The notes under the pieces are model-generated. The model ran no database searches and was not told the DNA's origin. It worked only from the letters and a program-made list of their open reading frames with translations. 64,000 nucleotides of DNA. It comes from DSXH01 sp020724325 (GTDB taxonomy: Bacteria; Bacteroidota; Ignavibacteria; Ignavibacteriales; Melioribacteraceae). A program made the translations under genes and the position numbers. Of this stretch, positions 46,228 to 55,119 are shown piece after piece (position 1 is the first letter of the stretch; each line of letters begins with the position of its first letter). The DNA lies in contig JBFLYW010000010.1 of the NCBI GenBank assembly GCA_040756515.1, forward strand, positions 61,198 through 125,197, read 5' to 3'.

Positions 46228-46905
46228 ATGCACTCAACCAAAAAACAGAAACAAATGATAGAAATTACTATGCTATCTTTAATTACAATAGCCGTACTAC
46301 TTCTTTGGGAAACACCTATCATTTACCCGATAAAACTGATGGTAATTTTGTTTCATGAAATTAGTCATGGCTTTGCAGCAATTTTAACTGGCGGAAAAGT
46401 AATTGATTTGAGTATTGAATTAGACTTAAGCGGAGTCTGCCATATAGAAGATGGTAATCAAATAGCAATAGCTTCAGCCGGTTACATCGGAAGTTTTTTA
46501 TTTGGAATGATATTGTTCTATTCATCATTAAACAGAATATTCAGTAAAGTATTTTTACCGGTTATCTTCGGGCTTATAATCATCTTCTTAATTAACTCTT
46601 CCAAGAACGAATACCTTATTCTTATAACTTCTGGTCTGGTTCTTTTACTGCTATTAATAATATTTGTATTGCCATCTTTAATTTCCGATATAGTTCTAAA
46701 AACATTAGGTATAATTAGCTGTTTCTACATTGTGCTAGATATTAAACAGGATATTTTTGATTCGACTGATTATTATTCCGATGCATATATTTTAGCAGAA
46801 TTGACGGGAATAAATCAAATGTTTTGGGGACTATTATGGCTGGTAATTGCAATACTTGGAATTATTTTACTTTTGAGATTATCCCACAGGCAATTAACTA
46901 AATAA
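46228..46905 (+). CDS. M50-like membrane metalloprotease family protein
   Basis: 225 residues, six to seven helices. The zinc motif His43-Glu44-x2-His47 (LFHEISHGFAAILTGG) lies in the second helix, with FHEISHGFAA typical of the M50B-like (PF13398) group. The usual second-metal Asp-rich motif (NxxPxxxLDG) is not evident. It may be a site-2 protease-like enzyme or a non-catalytic relative. Convergent with the MFS gene, overlapping its end by 8 bases. No strong ribosome site. Confidence 0.75.
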   Translation: MHSTKKQKQMIEITMLSLITIAVLLLWETPIIYPIKLMVILFHEISHGFAAILTGGKVIDLSIELDLSGVCHIEDGNQIAIASAGYIGSFLFGMILFYSSLNRIFSKVFLPVIFGLIIIFLINSSKNEYLILITSGLVLLLLLIIFVLPSLISDIVLKTLGIISCFYIVLDIKQDIFDSTDYYSDAYILAELTGINQMFWGLLWLVIAILGIILLLRLSHRQLTK

Positions 46906-48226
46906 CAGTTTCATTTAACGCCTTTGGTTCTTTTACCCTTGTCAGGATTATCAATCCTACCACAAAAAAGAAACAGATTGTTAGAATAGCAATTCTTTGT
47001 TCGCCAGTTAAAAAGCTTACATAACCAAAAACTAATGGACCAAGAATTGCAGAACTCTTTCCAAAAAACGAATAGAAACCGAAAAATTCTGTCTTCTTAT
47101 CAGAAGGAGTTAGTTTAGACATAAGACTTCTACTTGTTGATTGAGTAGCGCCCATTACACTACCGGCAATTAAACCGACTACATAAAAAGAATACCTAAC
47201 CAGATCATTTGCGGCAACCGAAAACAATTTCGAAAATTCTTTCACCAAAAAACTTTCAGTGCTGCTTGTTAAATAGGCAAATAATATTGTAAAGACCCAG
47301 ATAATAAGAGAAAGCACTAATGATCTTTTTTGCCCGAATGCATCCGCTATAATTCCAAAGATCAACGAACCAATTATTGCAGTCGTCTGAACTATTATAA
47401 AAAATAATATCAGTTCTCCCATAGAAAAATTCAAAGTTGTACTTGCATAATTGCCGGAAAAGAATATAACAGTATTAACGCCTTCAATAAAGAAAAAATA
47501 TGCGAGCAAAAACAGAGCAAGATTTTTGTAATTCTTTAAGTGGGTAATAGTATTAATTACTCTATCTAAACCAATTTTTAGATATGAACTATCCTTACTA
47601 ACTATCTTTCTGGTATCTTTCAAAAAGAAAAAAATAGGGATAGCAAAAACCAGAAAGATTAATGCAGCAACAGGAAAAGTTTCCTTAATCATATTTTGTT
47701 TTATGAAAGGATAAACAATGGCTAATGTTGTTAAAGAGCCGAGATATCCCATAGCAAAACCATAGCCGCTAACGCGTCCATAATTTTTAGGCGGTGTTAT
47801 TTCGGGCAAGAAGGAGTCGTAAAATACAAGTCCGGCTTCAAAACCAATATTGGCAATAATAAATAATAAGAGAGCGTAGAATATATTCCCTTGTTCAAGA
47901 AAAAATAAAAGCGCAGTGCTTATAATACAGATTGATGTAAAGAACAAAAGAAATCTTTTTTTACCGGCTGAATAATCGGCAATAGCGCCTAATATAGGTG
48001 AAATAATTGCTGTTATAAGCATAGAAACGCTTGTACCAATACTCCAATAAAAATCACCAATCGGTTGACCGGAAGCAATAGTTTGCTTGAAGTAAACAGC
48101 GAATAAAAATGTTACAACTACAATTGAATAAGAGGTATTAGCAAAATCGTAAAGTGTCCAGACAAAAATTCTGAACCTTTCACTCTCTGCAAACTTAATG
48201 GCTTTTTTTTGCAAGGGATTGGTCAA
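46898..48226 (-). CDS. MFS transporter, UMF1/Atg22-like family
   Basis: 442 residues, 12 helices. WTLYDFANTSYSIVVVTFLFAVYF at the N-terminus and NYGRVSGYGFAMGYLGSL, ATQSTSRSLMSKLTPSDKKTEFFGFYSFFGKSSAILGPLVFG are signatures of the UMF1 family, whose fungal relatives export amino acids from the vacuole. Substrate unknown. The first 32 bases overlap the 3' end of nusB, so the two are co-translated. Confidence 0.87.
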   Translation of the reverse strand: MTNPLQKKAIKFAESERFRIFVWTLYDFANTSYSIVVVTFLFAVYFKQTIASGQPIGDFYWSIGTSVSMLITAIISPILGAIADYSAGKKRFLLFFTSICIISTALLFFLEQGNIFYALLLFIIANIGFEAGLVFYDSFLPEITPPKNYGRVSGYGFAMGYLGSLTTLAIVYPFIKQNMIKETFPVAALIFLVFAIPIFFFLKDTRKIVSKDSSYLKIGLDRVINTITHLKNYKNLALFLLAYFFFIEGVNTVIFFSGNYASTTLNFSMGELILFFIIVQTTAIIGSLIFGIIADAFGQKRSLVLSLIIWVFTILFAYLTSSTESFLVKEFSKLFSVAANDLVRYSFYVVGLIAGSVMGATQSTSRSLMSKLTPSDKKTEFFGFYSFFGKSSAILGPLVFGYVSFLTGEQRIAILTICFFFVVGLIILTRVKEPKALNETVI

Positions 48227-48671
48227 TAAGTCCTCTTCCGGATTTATTAAGATTGCCGGATTTTTTCAGATTGGATAAAACTGCGTCAAGAATTCCATTA
48301 ATAAATTTATTGCTATTAGAAGTAGAATAATCTTTTGCTATTTCAATAACTTCGTTTAAAGTAACTTTAGGTGGAATATCAGGAAAATTCATTAATTCAG
48401 TAATTCCAATTCGAAGAAGAATTCTGTCAATAAGAGCTATTCGGCCCATTTCCCAGTTAGAAACTTTGTCTTGAATAATAACATCGAGGTCTTTGGTATT
48501 AGCAACTACAGAATCAATTAACTTTTTTGCAAAGTCAATGTCGGGAATTGAAGATATATCCGATAAAATTCCGTTTGTAAGATTAGTTAATCCCTCGCCA
48601 TTTAATTCATAGGCGTAAAGAACTTGAAGTACTTTCTCTCTTAAAATGCGTCTATTTGACTTCTTAATCAT
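48195..48671 (-). CDS. nusB: Transcription antitermination protein NusB
   Basis: 158 residues. RREKVLQVLYAYE at the N-terminus and WEMGRIALIDRILLRIGITELMNFPDIPPKVTLNEVIEIAKDYSTSNSNKFINGILDAVL are standard NusB segments. It binds boxA with S10 and aids rRNA antitermination. It precedes the MFS gene with an overlap and follows leucine dehydrogenase after 155 bases. Confidence 0.95.
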   Translation of the reverse strand: MIKKSNRRILREKVLQVLYAYELNGEGLTNLTNGILSDISSIPDIDFAKKLIDSVVANTKDLDVIIQDKVSNWEMGRIALIDRILLRIGITELMNFPDIPPKVTLNEVIEIAKDYSTSNSNKFINGILDAVLSNLKKSGNLNKSGRGLIDQSLAKKSH

Positions 48672-48826
48672 CTTGTTTAAGAGCCCCGATATATCTTACA
48701 ATTAAATCTATGTTGTTTGTTAATAAAAAGAAACCATTAATAAGTAACAAAAAGTATCTGATAATATATTTATATGAATGAAATGAAATAAGTTTTTAAA
48801 ACAGTATTTAAAGAATGTTTTCCGAT

Positions 48827-49939
48827 TTAATGCTTCATCAATTCACCTATTCTGCCATAAGACCCGGAATGGGAAGAAAATATTTTTCTAATTCCACCAA
48901 TCTGATTCAACCTTTCTTCGGCAAGAGTATTGGAAGCCAGATGCGTAGGAATTTTTTGATCGTTAGCAATTTTTATAACACGCTTTACAATTTCAAAAAT
49001 TGCTTCGGCTTGTTTCATTGCTCTATCCTGACGGTATCCCTCGAGTTCGTTAGCAACATTTATTAATCCGCCGGAATTTATAACGTAATCGGGAGCGTAT
49101 AAAATACCTTTATCCATCAACATTTTGCCGTGTTTATCTTCATCTTCCAGTTGATTATTAGCACCGCCGGCAACGATTTCAAATTTGAATTTAGGAATTG
49201 ATTTATCATTTAATATGGCACCAAGAGCATTGGGTGAAAAGATACTTGCATCAATATCGTAAATTTCATCCGGTTTAACTACGTGTGCTTTAATTGTCTC
49301 AAGCACTCTTTTCACTTTATCTTCAACCAAATCTGTAATATAAATTTCTGCGCCTTCACTATATAGATGCTCGCAAAGATAACGTGCAACCTGTCCGGCT
49401 CCCTGAACTGCAATTTTTCTTCCGCGTAAGGAATCATTTCCCCATTTTTCATGCGCACATGCTTTCATTCCAACATAAACGCCATAAGCGGTTACAGGCG
49501 ATGGATCACCGCTTCCACCAAGTGCTTTTGAAATTCCAGTAACATAACGAGTTTCCATTCTAACATATTCCATATCTTTTACATCAGTTCCCACATCTTC
49601 GGCAGTTATGTATCTGCCTCCTAACCCATCAACAAATTTTCCAAAGGTTCTGAATAACAATTCATTTTTCTGAGTTGAAGAATCACCAATTATAACAGCT
49701 TTGCCGCCGCCTAAATTTAAGCCGGCAACTGCTGCTTTATAGGTCATACCACGTGATAACCGCAAAACATCATTTAACGCATCATCAAACGATTTATAAT
49801 TCCACATTCTGGTTCCTCCAAGAGCCGGTCCTAATGCCGTATCATGAATTGCAATAATAGCCCGGAGTCCCGATTCTTTATTGATGCAAAATACAACTTG
49901 CTCGTGCCCATATTTTTCCATCGATTCAAAGTAGAGCAT
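48827..49939 (-). CDS. Leucine dehydrogenase (Glu/Leu/Phe/Val dehydrogenase family)
   Basis: 370 residues. LGPALGGTRMW and the catalytic Lys68 and Lys80 (RGMTYKAAVAGLNLGGGKAVI) match Bacillus leucine dehydrogenase positions. The NAD-binding domain has GAGQVARYLCEHLYSEGAEIYITD; the C-terminal part has GGANNQLEDEDKHGKMLMDKGILYAPDYVINSGGL. It interconverts branched-chain amino acids and 2-oxo acids with NAD. AGGA lies near the ATG. The exact substrate (Leu versus Phe or Val) is inferred. Confidence 0.9.
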   Translation of the reverse strand: MLYFESMEKYGHEQVVFCINKESGLRAIIAIHDTALGPALGGTRMWNYKSFDDALNDVLRLSRGMTYKAAVAGLNLGGGKAVIIGDSSTQKNELLFRTFGKFVDGLGGRYITAEDVGTDVKDMEYVRMETRYVTGISKALGGSGDPSPVTAYGVYVGMKACAHEKWGNDSLRGRKIAVQGAGQVARYLCEHLYSEGAEIYITDLVEDKVKRVLETIKAHVVKPDEIYDIDASIFSPNALGAILNDKSIPKFKFEIVAGGANNQLEDEDKHGKMLMDKGILYAPDYVINSGGLINVANELEGYRQDRAMKQAEAIFEIVKRVIKIANDQKIPTHLASNTLAEERLNQIGGIRKIFSSHSGSYGRIGELMKH

Positions 49940-49975
49940 TCCTTTCTCTCCCGTATATTTATTAATTAAATATTG

Positions 49976-51001
49976 CTAAATAGCAAAAAACCAAAATAAA
50001 AGTAAAGCAATGCTTTCTCTTGTTCTGTAAAAAAGTGTTTTTTCAAAAGTAAGTTTATAATTAGTAGATACTCCTGCAGCTTCGATATTAAAAAATTTAC
50101 ATATCTGTAAAATTCTTGACAAATGAAAGTCGTCCGAAATAATTAGTATATCTGAATTACTAATATAACCTTTGTGGTTATTACGAATATATTTTATTTG
50201 CTCTGTAGTAGTAGATGATAATTGCTCTACAATTAGGTTTTTGTAATCTACACCGAGATTAGTAAGATACTTGTAAGCAACCTCGGCTTCGCTTAATTCA
50301 CCAGGTGCACTTCCACCTGTTAAAATTAAATTTGCAACAGTACCTTTACGGTAAAGTTCTAATGCTTTTCTAATTCTTCCTTCGAAAATAGGACTTGGTT
50401 TATCCTTCTTCCAAACAGCAGCTCCGGGAATTAATGCATAATCATATTTTATTTTGTCATTCTTGTTATTACCATTAACGTTCCAGACAAAGAATACTGC
50501 AAAGAGAATTAAAATTAAAATAGCCGAAATGGATCTTAATAAAGTTCTTATTTCGAATAACTTTTCTAGACCTAAAACAATTCCCCACCCATATAGTAGA
50601 GAATAAACTTGGAGAAAAAGTACCACAATCATTAAAAATCCAGTATATACTTTTTTGATAGGAAAAGAAAAGAGATATTCATCGGCTGCAAGTTTAATAA
50701 AATCGAATAGAACAATCGATAATATCAATGAAATTAATGATAATATTTGCAATACAAGCAGAAATTTTATTCTTCCTTTTTCAACCTGTTTCTTTTTTAT
50801 TCCAATCAATAAAAAGCCGAAAATGACTCCGGCAGAAATCAACAGATTTAGCACATTACCAATGTAATCAATTCTATAATCGATTAAAGAAAGATTATTG
50901 ATTTCATATTTTATAAATGAAATGAGAGCCAGAATTCCTAAATTGATAATAATTGAGGAAAGAATAATGTGCTGATATTGAAATTTTATCTTCACTTGCA
51001 A
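49976..51001 (-). CDS. DUF218 (SanA/YdcF-like) membrane protein
   Basis: 341 residues. Four to five N-terminal helices, then a DUF218 domain: YDYALIPGAAVWKKDKPSPIFEGRIRKALELYRKG, LILTGGSAPGELSEAEVAYKYL and EQLSSTTTEQIKYIRNN. The SanA/YdcF group is linked to envelope barrier functions. Its stop is 36 bases before the leucine dehydrogenase start, and its start directly follows the ABC ATPase stop. Confidence 0.85.
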   Translation of the reverse strand: MQVKIKFQYQHIILSSIIINLGILALISFIKYEINNLSLIDYRIDYIGNVLNLLISAGVIFGFLLIGIKKKQVEKGRIKFLLVLQILSLISLILSIVLFDFIKLAADEYLFSFPIKKVYTGFLMIVVLFLQVYSLLYGWGIVLGLEKLFEIRTLLRSISAILILILFAVFFVWNVNGNNKNDKIKYDYALIPGAAVWKKDKPSPIFEGRIRKALELYRKGTVANLILTGGSAPGELSEAEVAYKYLTNLGVDYKNLIVEQLSSTTTEQIKYIRNNHKGYISNSDILIISDDFHLSRILQICKFFNIEAAGVSTNYKLTFEKTLFYRTRESIALLLFWFFAI

Positions 51002-51002
51002 A

Positions 51003-51824
51003 CTAATTTTTATTTATCGGTTGAATTAAAATATTGGCAGCATTTGTGCCTTCAGAATAAAATACAGTTGATTCAACATTAAATACTTTTCTAATATTAT
51101 TTTCCGTCAGCACATCTTTCTTTCTGCCTTGTATAGTAATTTTACCGTTATCCATAAAAGCAATTTTTTGAGAATATAACCCGATCAGATTTAAATCGTG
51201 TGAAACAGAGAGAATAGTTAATTCTCTATTTATACTCAACTGATTGAGTAGCTCAAAAATCGAAATTTGATGTTCAATATCTAAATGGGCATTTGGTTCA
51301 TCAAGAAGAATTAATTTTGGTTTTTGTACAATTGCTCTTGCAATAAACGCCCTTTGCGCTTCTCCGCCCGAAACTTCATTTATACATTTTGATTTAAGAT
51401 CGGCAATACCCATTGAATCAAGCGCTTCCATAACTATCTGTTTATCTTCCTTAGTTTCAAACCCCAAAGTACCTAGATAGGGAGTGCGCCCCATCATTAC
51501 TATTTCGTATAAAGTAAAAGGAAAGATTGAGTAGTTATTTTGAGGGACATAAGCAACAAGTTTTGCATATTCTTTTAAGGGGATTTCAGAAATATCAATA
51601 CCGGAATATTTTATACGTCCGCTCATGGGATATATTAATCTGCATATTAATTTTAGAAGTGTAGATTTACCACAGCCGTTAGGACCAATCAGACTTACAA
51701 AATCACATTTATCTATTTCCCATTTTTCAACATCAATTTTAAAATTATCTTCATCCGTTTTATTGTAGGCATATTTAATATTATTTAATTCAAGAAGTGG
51801 CAAATCGATTAACCTTTTTTTCAA
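51003..51824 (-). CDS. ABC transporter ATP-binding protein, iron/vitamin B12 uptake type, without linked permease
   Basis: 273 residues. Walker A GPNGCGKS (residues 47-54), Q-loop in YVPQNNYSIFPFTLYEIVMMGRTPYLG, signature VSGGEAQRA, Walker B LILLDEPNAHLD and switch His in SVSHDLNLIG. The TLYEIVMMGRxPY pattern is typical of FecE/BtuD-class ATPases for iron-siderophore or cobalamin import. No permease or binding-protein gene is nearby; a TonB gene is immediately upstream. Confidence 0.9.
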   Translation of the reverse strand: MKKRLIDLPLLELNNIKYAYNKTDEDNFKIDVEKWEIDKCDFVSLIGPNGCGKSTLLKLICRLIYPMSGRIKYSGIDISEIPLKEYAKLVAYVPQNNYSIFPFTLYEIVMMGRTPYLGTLGFETKEDKQIVMEALDSMGIADLKSKCINEVSGGEAQRAFIARAIVQKPKLILLDEPNAHLDIEHQISIFELLNQLSINRELTILSVSHDLNLIGLYSQKIAFMDNGKITIQGRKKDVLTENNIRKVFNVESTVFYSEGTNAANILIQPINKN

Positions 51825-51887
51825 AAATATCTATAATTATCCTAACAAAAAATTTTCAATGGTAAAATTACAAATCAATTGGTGAGC

Positions 51888-51913
51888 AAAAAGAAAGCGC
51901 CAAGAGGCGCCTT
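51888..51913 (-). terminator. Intrinsic terminator after tonB
   Basis: On the minus strand after the tonB stop: AAGGCGCC-TCTT-GGCGCTTT followed by CTTTTTG. The stem has one G-T pair. It separates tonB from the ABC ATPase. Confidence 0.82.
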
Positions 51914-51917
51914 CTTA

Positions 51918-52574
51918 TTATTGAAGTTTGAATACGATTGGAATTGAAACCTGAACTTTGACTGCTTTACCGCGCTGCTTACCGGGCTTAAATTTTGTCT
52001 GCATAACCGCGGCAACAGCAGCTTCATCGCAGCCGGCACCAATACCTTTAATAACCTCTGCTTTAACAACGTCGCCCAGTTCATTAACGAAAGCTTTAAT
52101 GAATACTCTTCCTTGAACACCTGCACGCTTTGCAATTTCAGGGTATACTATTTTCTTTTGAATAGCTTCTATTCCGCCTATTGGTTCAGGAGTTTCTTCA
52201 ACTGCAACAAAGAAAACAGCTTCATCTTCTTCTTCTTTTACTTCTTGTTTAGGAGGCGGAGGAGCAGAAATTTGTTCATTAATGTCAATTTCAGTGCTTC
52301 CAATTGCAATATCTTCAAGAACATCATCAGATGGAGCTTCAATTGGGATTGGAGGTTTTGGCGGAGGCGGAGGTGCGCTTTCCTGCTTCGTATTTACTAC
52401 ATCTTCAACATTAACCAACTCTTGCGGTCCCTCAAGTTTAATTTCCTCTTTTGCAAAATCTGGGAAAAATTTGAAAGCAACTATTAATATTGCAAGAGAA
52501 GCAATTAAGCTAAGCTCGAATACCCGCTTGTATGCTCTTTTTAAGTCTGCTTTTGGATTTTTCTTGAGTCCCAT
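51918..52574 (-). CDS. tonB: Energy transducer TonB
   Basis: 218 residues. Single N-terminal membrane helix (VFELSLIASLAILIVAFKFF), a periplasmic proline-rich spacer with two runs (SAPPPPPKPPIPIE and SAPPPPKQE), and a C-terminal TonB domain (KIVYPEIAKRAGVQGRVFIKAFVNELGDV...AVMQTKFKPGKQRGKAVKVQVSIPIVF). It carries proton-motive-force energy to outer-membrane receptors such as the SusC proteins here. GGAGG stands before the ATG. exbB/exbD are not in the window. Confidence 0.93.
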   Translation of the reverse strand: MGLKKNPKADLKRAYKRVFELSLIASLAILIVAFKFFPDFAKEEIKLEGPQELVNVEDVVNTKQESAPPPPPKPPIPIEAPSDDVLEDIAIGSTEIDINEQISAPPPPKQEVKEEEDEAVFFVAVEETPEPIGGIEAIQKKIVYPEIAKRAGVQGRVFIKAFVNELGDVVKAEVIKGIGAGCDEAAVAAVMQTKFKPGKQRGKAVKVQVSIPIVFKLQ

Positions 52575-52709
52575 TTTATTCCTCCTATTATCACCTAAAG
52601 GCGATGGCTAACTTAAAAAATGATTAGCGAAATGTCAATCAATTCTTAAAATTTTACACTAACAAAATTATTTATGTTCCTAATCTGCAGTGTCAATTTC
52701 TTTGCACTA

Positions 52710-53126
52710 TCAAATTATTTTTTTACTCATAGAATTCATTAACAGTATTCCTGTAATTCCCCCGCAGCAATCGAATAGCCAATCGTAAAAATCACAGTAT
52801 CTTCCGGGGATAAAGAGCTGGTGAAGTTCATCGAATGCTGCGTATAGTGTTATAACTAAAATGGAAACTATGACTGAGTTATGTCTGATAAATTCAACTT
52901 TTTTTTGAATTCTATTGCTTAGTTGAAAAAGAACTCCAAGAAAAAAGTAAGCTATAAAATGTACCATCTTATCTTGAGCATCAAAATACTTAGGAATTTT
53001 ATCTATTGGTATCGAGGTCATTATTAAGATGAATGTCCAGTATAAAATTAGCGGAAAATGGACAAACCGAAACGGGTTTTTCGTTACTGCATTAAATAAA
53101 CGAGTTAATAATAAATTTGATTGCAT
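52710..53126 (-). CDS. VanZ-like family membrane protein
   Basis: 138 residues, four helices. The family pattern SSIPIDKIP..., DKMVHFIAYFFLGVLF and ALYAAFDELHQLFIPGRYCDFYDWLFDCCGGITGILL is present in near-consensus form. VanZ-like proteins affect glycopeptide sensitivity in Gram-positives; in Gram-negatives their role is unknown. Its start overlaps the end of the nnr gene by 35 bases. Confidence 0.85.
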   Translation of the reverse strand: MQSNLLLTRLFNAVTKNPFRFVHFPLILYWTFILIMTSIPIDKIPKYFDAQDKMVHFIAYFFLGVLFQLSNRIQKKVEFIRHNSVIVSILVITLYAAFDELHQLFIPGRYCDFYDWLFDCCGGITGILLMNSMSKKII

Positions 53127-54651
53127 TAGGAATATTTTCCATTAAATCAGTAGCTGTATAACCGAATTCAGTTTTTTCTTCCAGAAGTAAATCACCTGCA
53201 AAGCTGTGAATGTAAACCGAAGAGATAACAGCATCTTCTATTTCGGCAGTTTGCGAAATGAATCCGGCAATTACACCGGTTAGAACATCGCCGGTACCGA
53301 ATTTTGCTAAACCAGGGTTTCCACTTGTGTTAATGAATGCTTCACCCTCTGGATTGAATATAATTGTTGGTGCACCTTTAAGAACAAGTAAGCAATTATT
53401 TTCCGCCGCAAAACCTTTGCTAATCTGCAGTAGATTTTTTTTCAATTCATTCAATTCGATACCAATCAGATTAGAAAACTCTTTATGGTGGGGAGTTAGA
53501 ATTTTTCCTTTTAGATTTATTTTTTTGTATTCATTATTGGATAAAGCAAATACGGCATCGGCATCAATCACAAATTTCTTATTCTTATAATTACGCAATA
53601 TTTCTAGAACAGCTTCTTTTGTTTCATCTGTTCTGCCTAAACCAGGGCCCAATGCAATAACGTCAGCCCAATTCAACTTATCTTCAATTTCTTTTAGATT
53701 GTTAGGTGATAAGTAACCCGAATTATTATCATTATAACTGATCACAATTGCACTATCAACCTTCTGCTGTGCAAGTAGTAAATTCGATTTGGGAATTGCA
53801 AGAAAACAAGAACCAGCGCCAGATTTTAATACAGAATTAGTAGTAAAAAATGCTGCGCCAGGCATTCCAGAAGAACCGGCAATTACTACAACTTTACCGG
53901 CAGTATATTTATTTATATCCAATTCTTTTGAAGGCAGCCCAAAATATGAATCTTCAGGTTCAATTAAATAATTTTCTATAGAAGCGTTAGCATAGTATTC
54001 ATTTCCAATACCGATGTATCCTTTCTCAATTATTCCGCAATTTGTATAACCCTTTCCGTAGAAAAGACCTGTTTTATATTCAGAGAGAGTTATAGTTAGA
54101 TCAGAATTGAAAACTACATCACCTAAAGAGTTTTCTAAATCTAAGCCCGTCGGTAGATCAATCGATACCTTAAAAGCACTAAGATTATTTAGTCGATTAA
54201 CAATTTCTTTATACGGCACGGTTAACTCACCTCTGGAACCAGTTCCCAGCATTGCATCAATAATAATTTCCGAATCGTCCAGAACAGCAAGATCTTTAAT
54301 GCTTTCATAAATAATTAATGAGGATTGCGGATAAACATTCAAAAGATTTTTCAATATTCTAAAATTTGTAAGTGAATCGCCTTTAAGCTCTTCTTCAGCG
54401 CCAATAGAAATAACCCTAACATTGAAATTGTTATTTAAAAAATGACGGGCAACCGCAAAACCGTCACCGCCGTTATTCCCTTTGCCACAGATTATTCCGA
54501 TATTCTTAACAGTTGTATCTATGTTTCTAAGTACTGATTCAAAGATACTTCTCGATGCGTTTTCCATTAATACAATGCTAGGAATACCAAGAACGTTTAT
54601 TGCATGGGAATCTGCCTCGCGAACTTGCTGTGCTGAATAAAGTGGTATCAT
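53092..54651 (-). CDS. nnr: Bifunctional NAD(P)H-hydrate epimerase / ADP-dependent dehydratase
   Basis: 519 residues. N-terminal YjeF epimerase domain (IPLYSAQQVREADSHAI, GICGKGNNGGDGFAVAR, DAMLGTGSRG, SIDLPTGLD) and C-terminal ribokinase-like dehydratase domain (VVVIAGSSGMPGAAFFT, GPGLGRTDET, LTPHHKEFSNLIG, GTGDVLTGVIAGF with the catalytic Asp). It repairs hydrated NADH/NADPH. First gene of the minus-strand run toward vanZ and tonB. Weak ribosome site. Confidence 0.95.
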   Translation of the reverse strand: MIPLYSAQQVREADSHAINVLGIPSIVLMENASRSIFESVLRNIDTTVKNIGIICGKGNNGGDGFAVARHFLNNNFNVRVISIGAEEELKGDSLTNFRILKNLLNVYPQSSLIIYESIKDLAVLDDSEIIIDAMLGTGSRGELTVPYKEIVNRLNNLSAFKVSIDLPTGLDLENSLGDVVFNSDLTITLSEYKTGLFYGKGYTNCGIIEKGYIGIGNEYYANASIENYLIEPEDSYFGLPSKELDINKYTAGKVVVIAGSSGMPGAAFFTTNSVLKSGAGSCFLAIPKSNLLLAQQKVDSAIVISYNDNNSGYLSPNNLKEIEDKLNWADVIALGPGLGRTDETKEAVLEILRNYKNKKFVIDADAVFALSNNEYKKINLKGKILTPHHKEFSNLIGIELNELKKNLLQISKGFAAENNCLLVLKGAPTIIFNPEGEAFINTSGNPGLAKFGTGDVLTGVIAGFISQTAEIEDAVISSVYIHSFAGDLLLEEKTEFGYTATDLMENIPNAIKFIINSFI

Positions 54652-55119
54652 TTTTTTATCACTCTATTATTTAGATAGGAAAATAATAAACAAAAATACA
54701 AATTAAAATCAGAGACGCTCCCCTTACTCACAAAAAATTTGAAAGTAGAAGATGTTGATTTTATTATTCCTTATCCATTTTGCAAAAGAATTTGTCATAG
54801 CATCTACTAAAAAATATGGCTTGTCATTTCTCGGTCACTTCGTTCCCTCGAAATAACATTTCTCATCCCGCCTTGAAGGATTCGAAATAACGTTTCTCTT
54901 TGGCTTCGTTCCTTCGAAATGTCATTCCTGAATTATTCTGAGAACAGATCCTAAACCTTGAAGGTCAAGAGTTGTTATTTAGTTCCTCATGACCTTCAAG
55001 GTTGTGGATCTTTGAAAAGATAAACTTTCTTGCATGATTCCGAACAAACAAAAATGAAGTACATTGAAATCTTCTTTTAGAATAGATAAACCAAATCTGT
55101 AATTTTTCATAAAAGTATA
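54652..55119. other. Intergenic region between aldehyde dehydrogenase and nnr genes
   Basis: No gene. Contains repeat B copy 2 (about 54815-55015) and AT-rich flanks. Confidence 0.6.
54815..55015. repeat. Dispersed repeat B, copy 2
   Basis: AACCTTGAAGGTCA (54954-54967) and TGACCTTCAAGGTT (54990-55003) form a perfect 14-bp stem around AGAGTTGTTATTTAGTTCCTCA-like DNA, the same loop as copy 1. Upstream words (GTCATTTCTC, TTCGAAATAACATTTCTC, CATCCCGCCTTG) also match copy 1. Confidence 0.85.

Noticed and set aside
48815..49066. Plus-strand frame opposite the end of leucine dehydrogenase
   Set aside because: Shadow of a real gene; no ribosome site.
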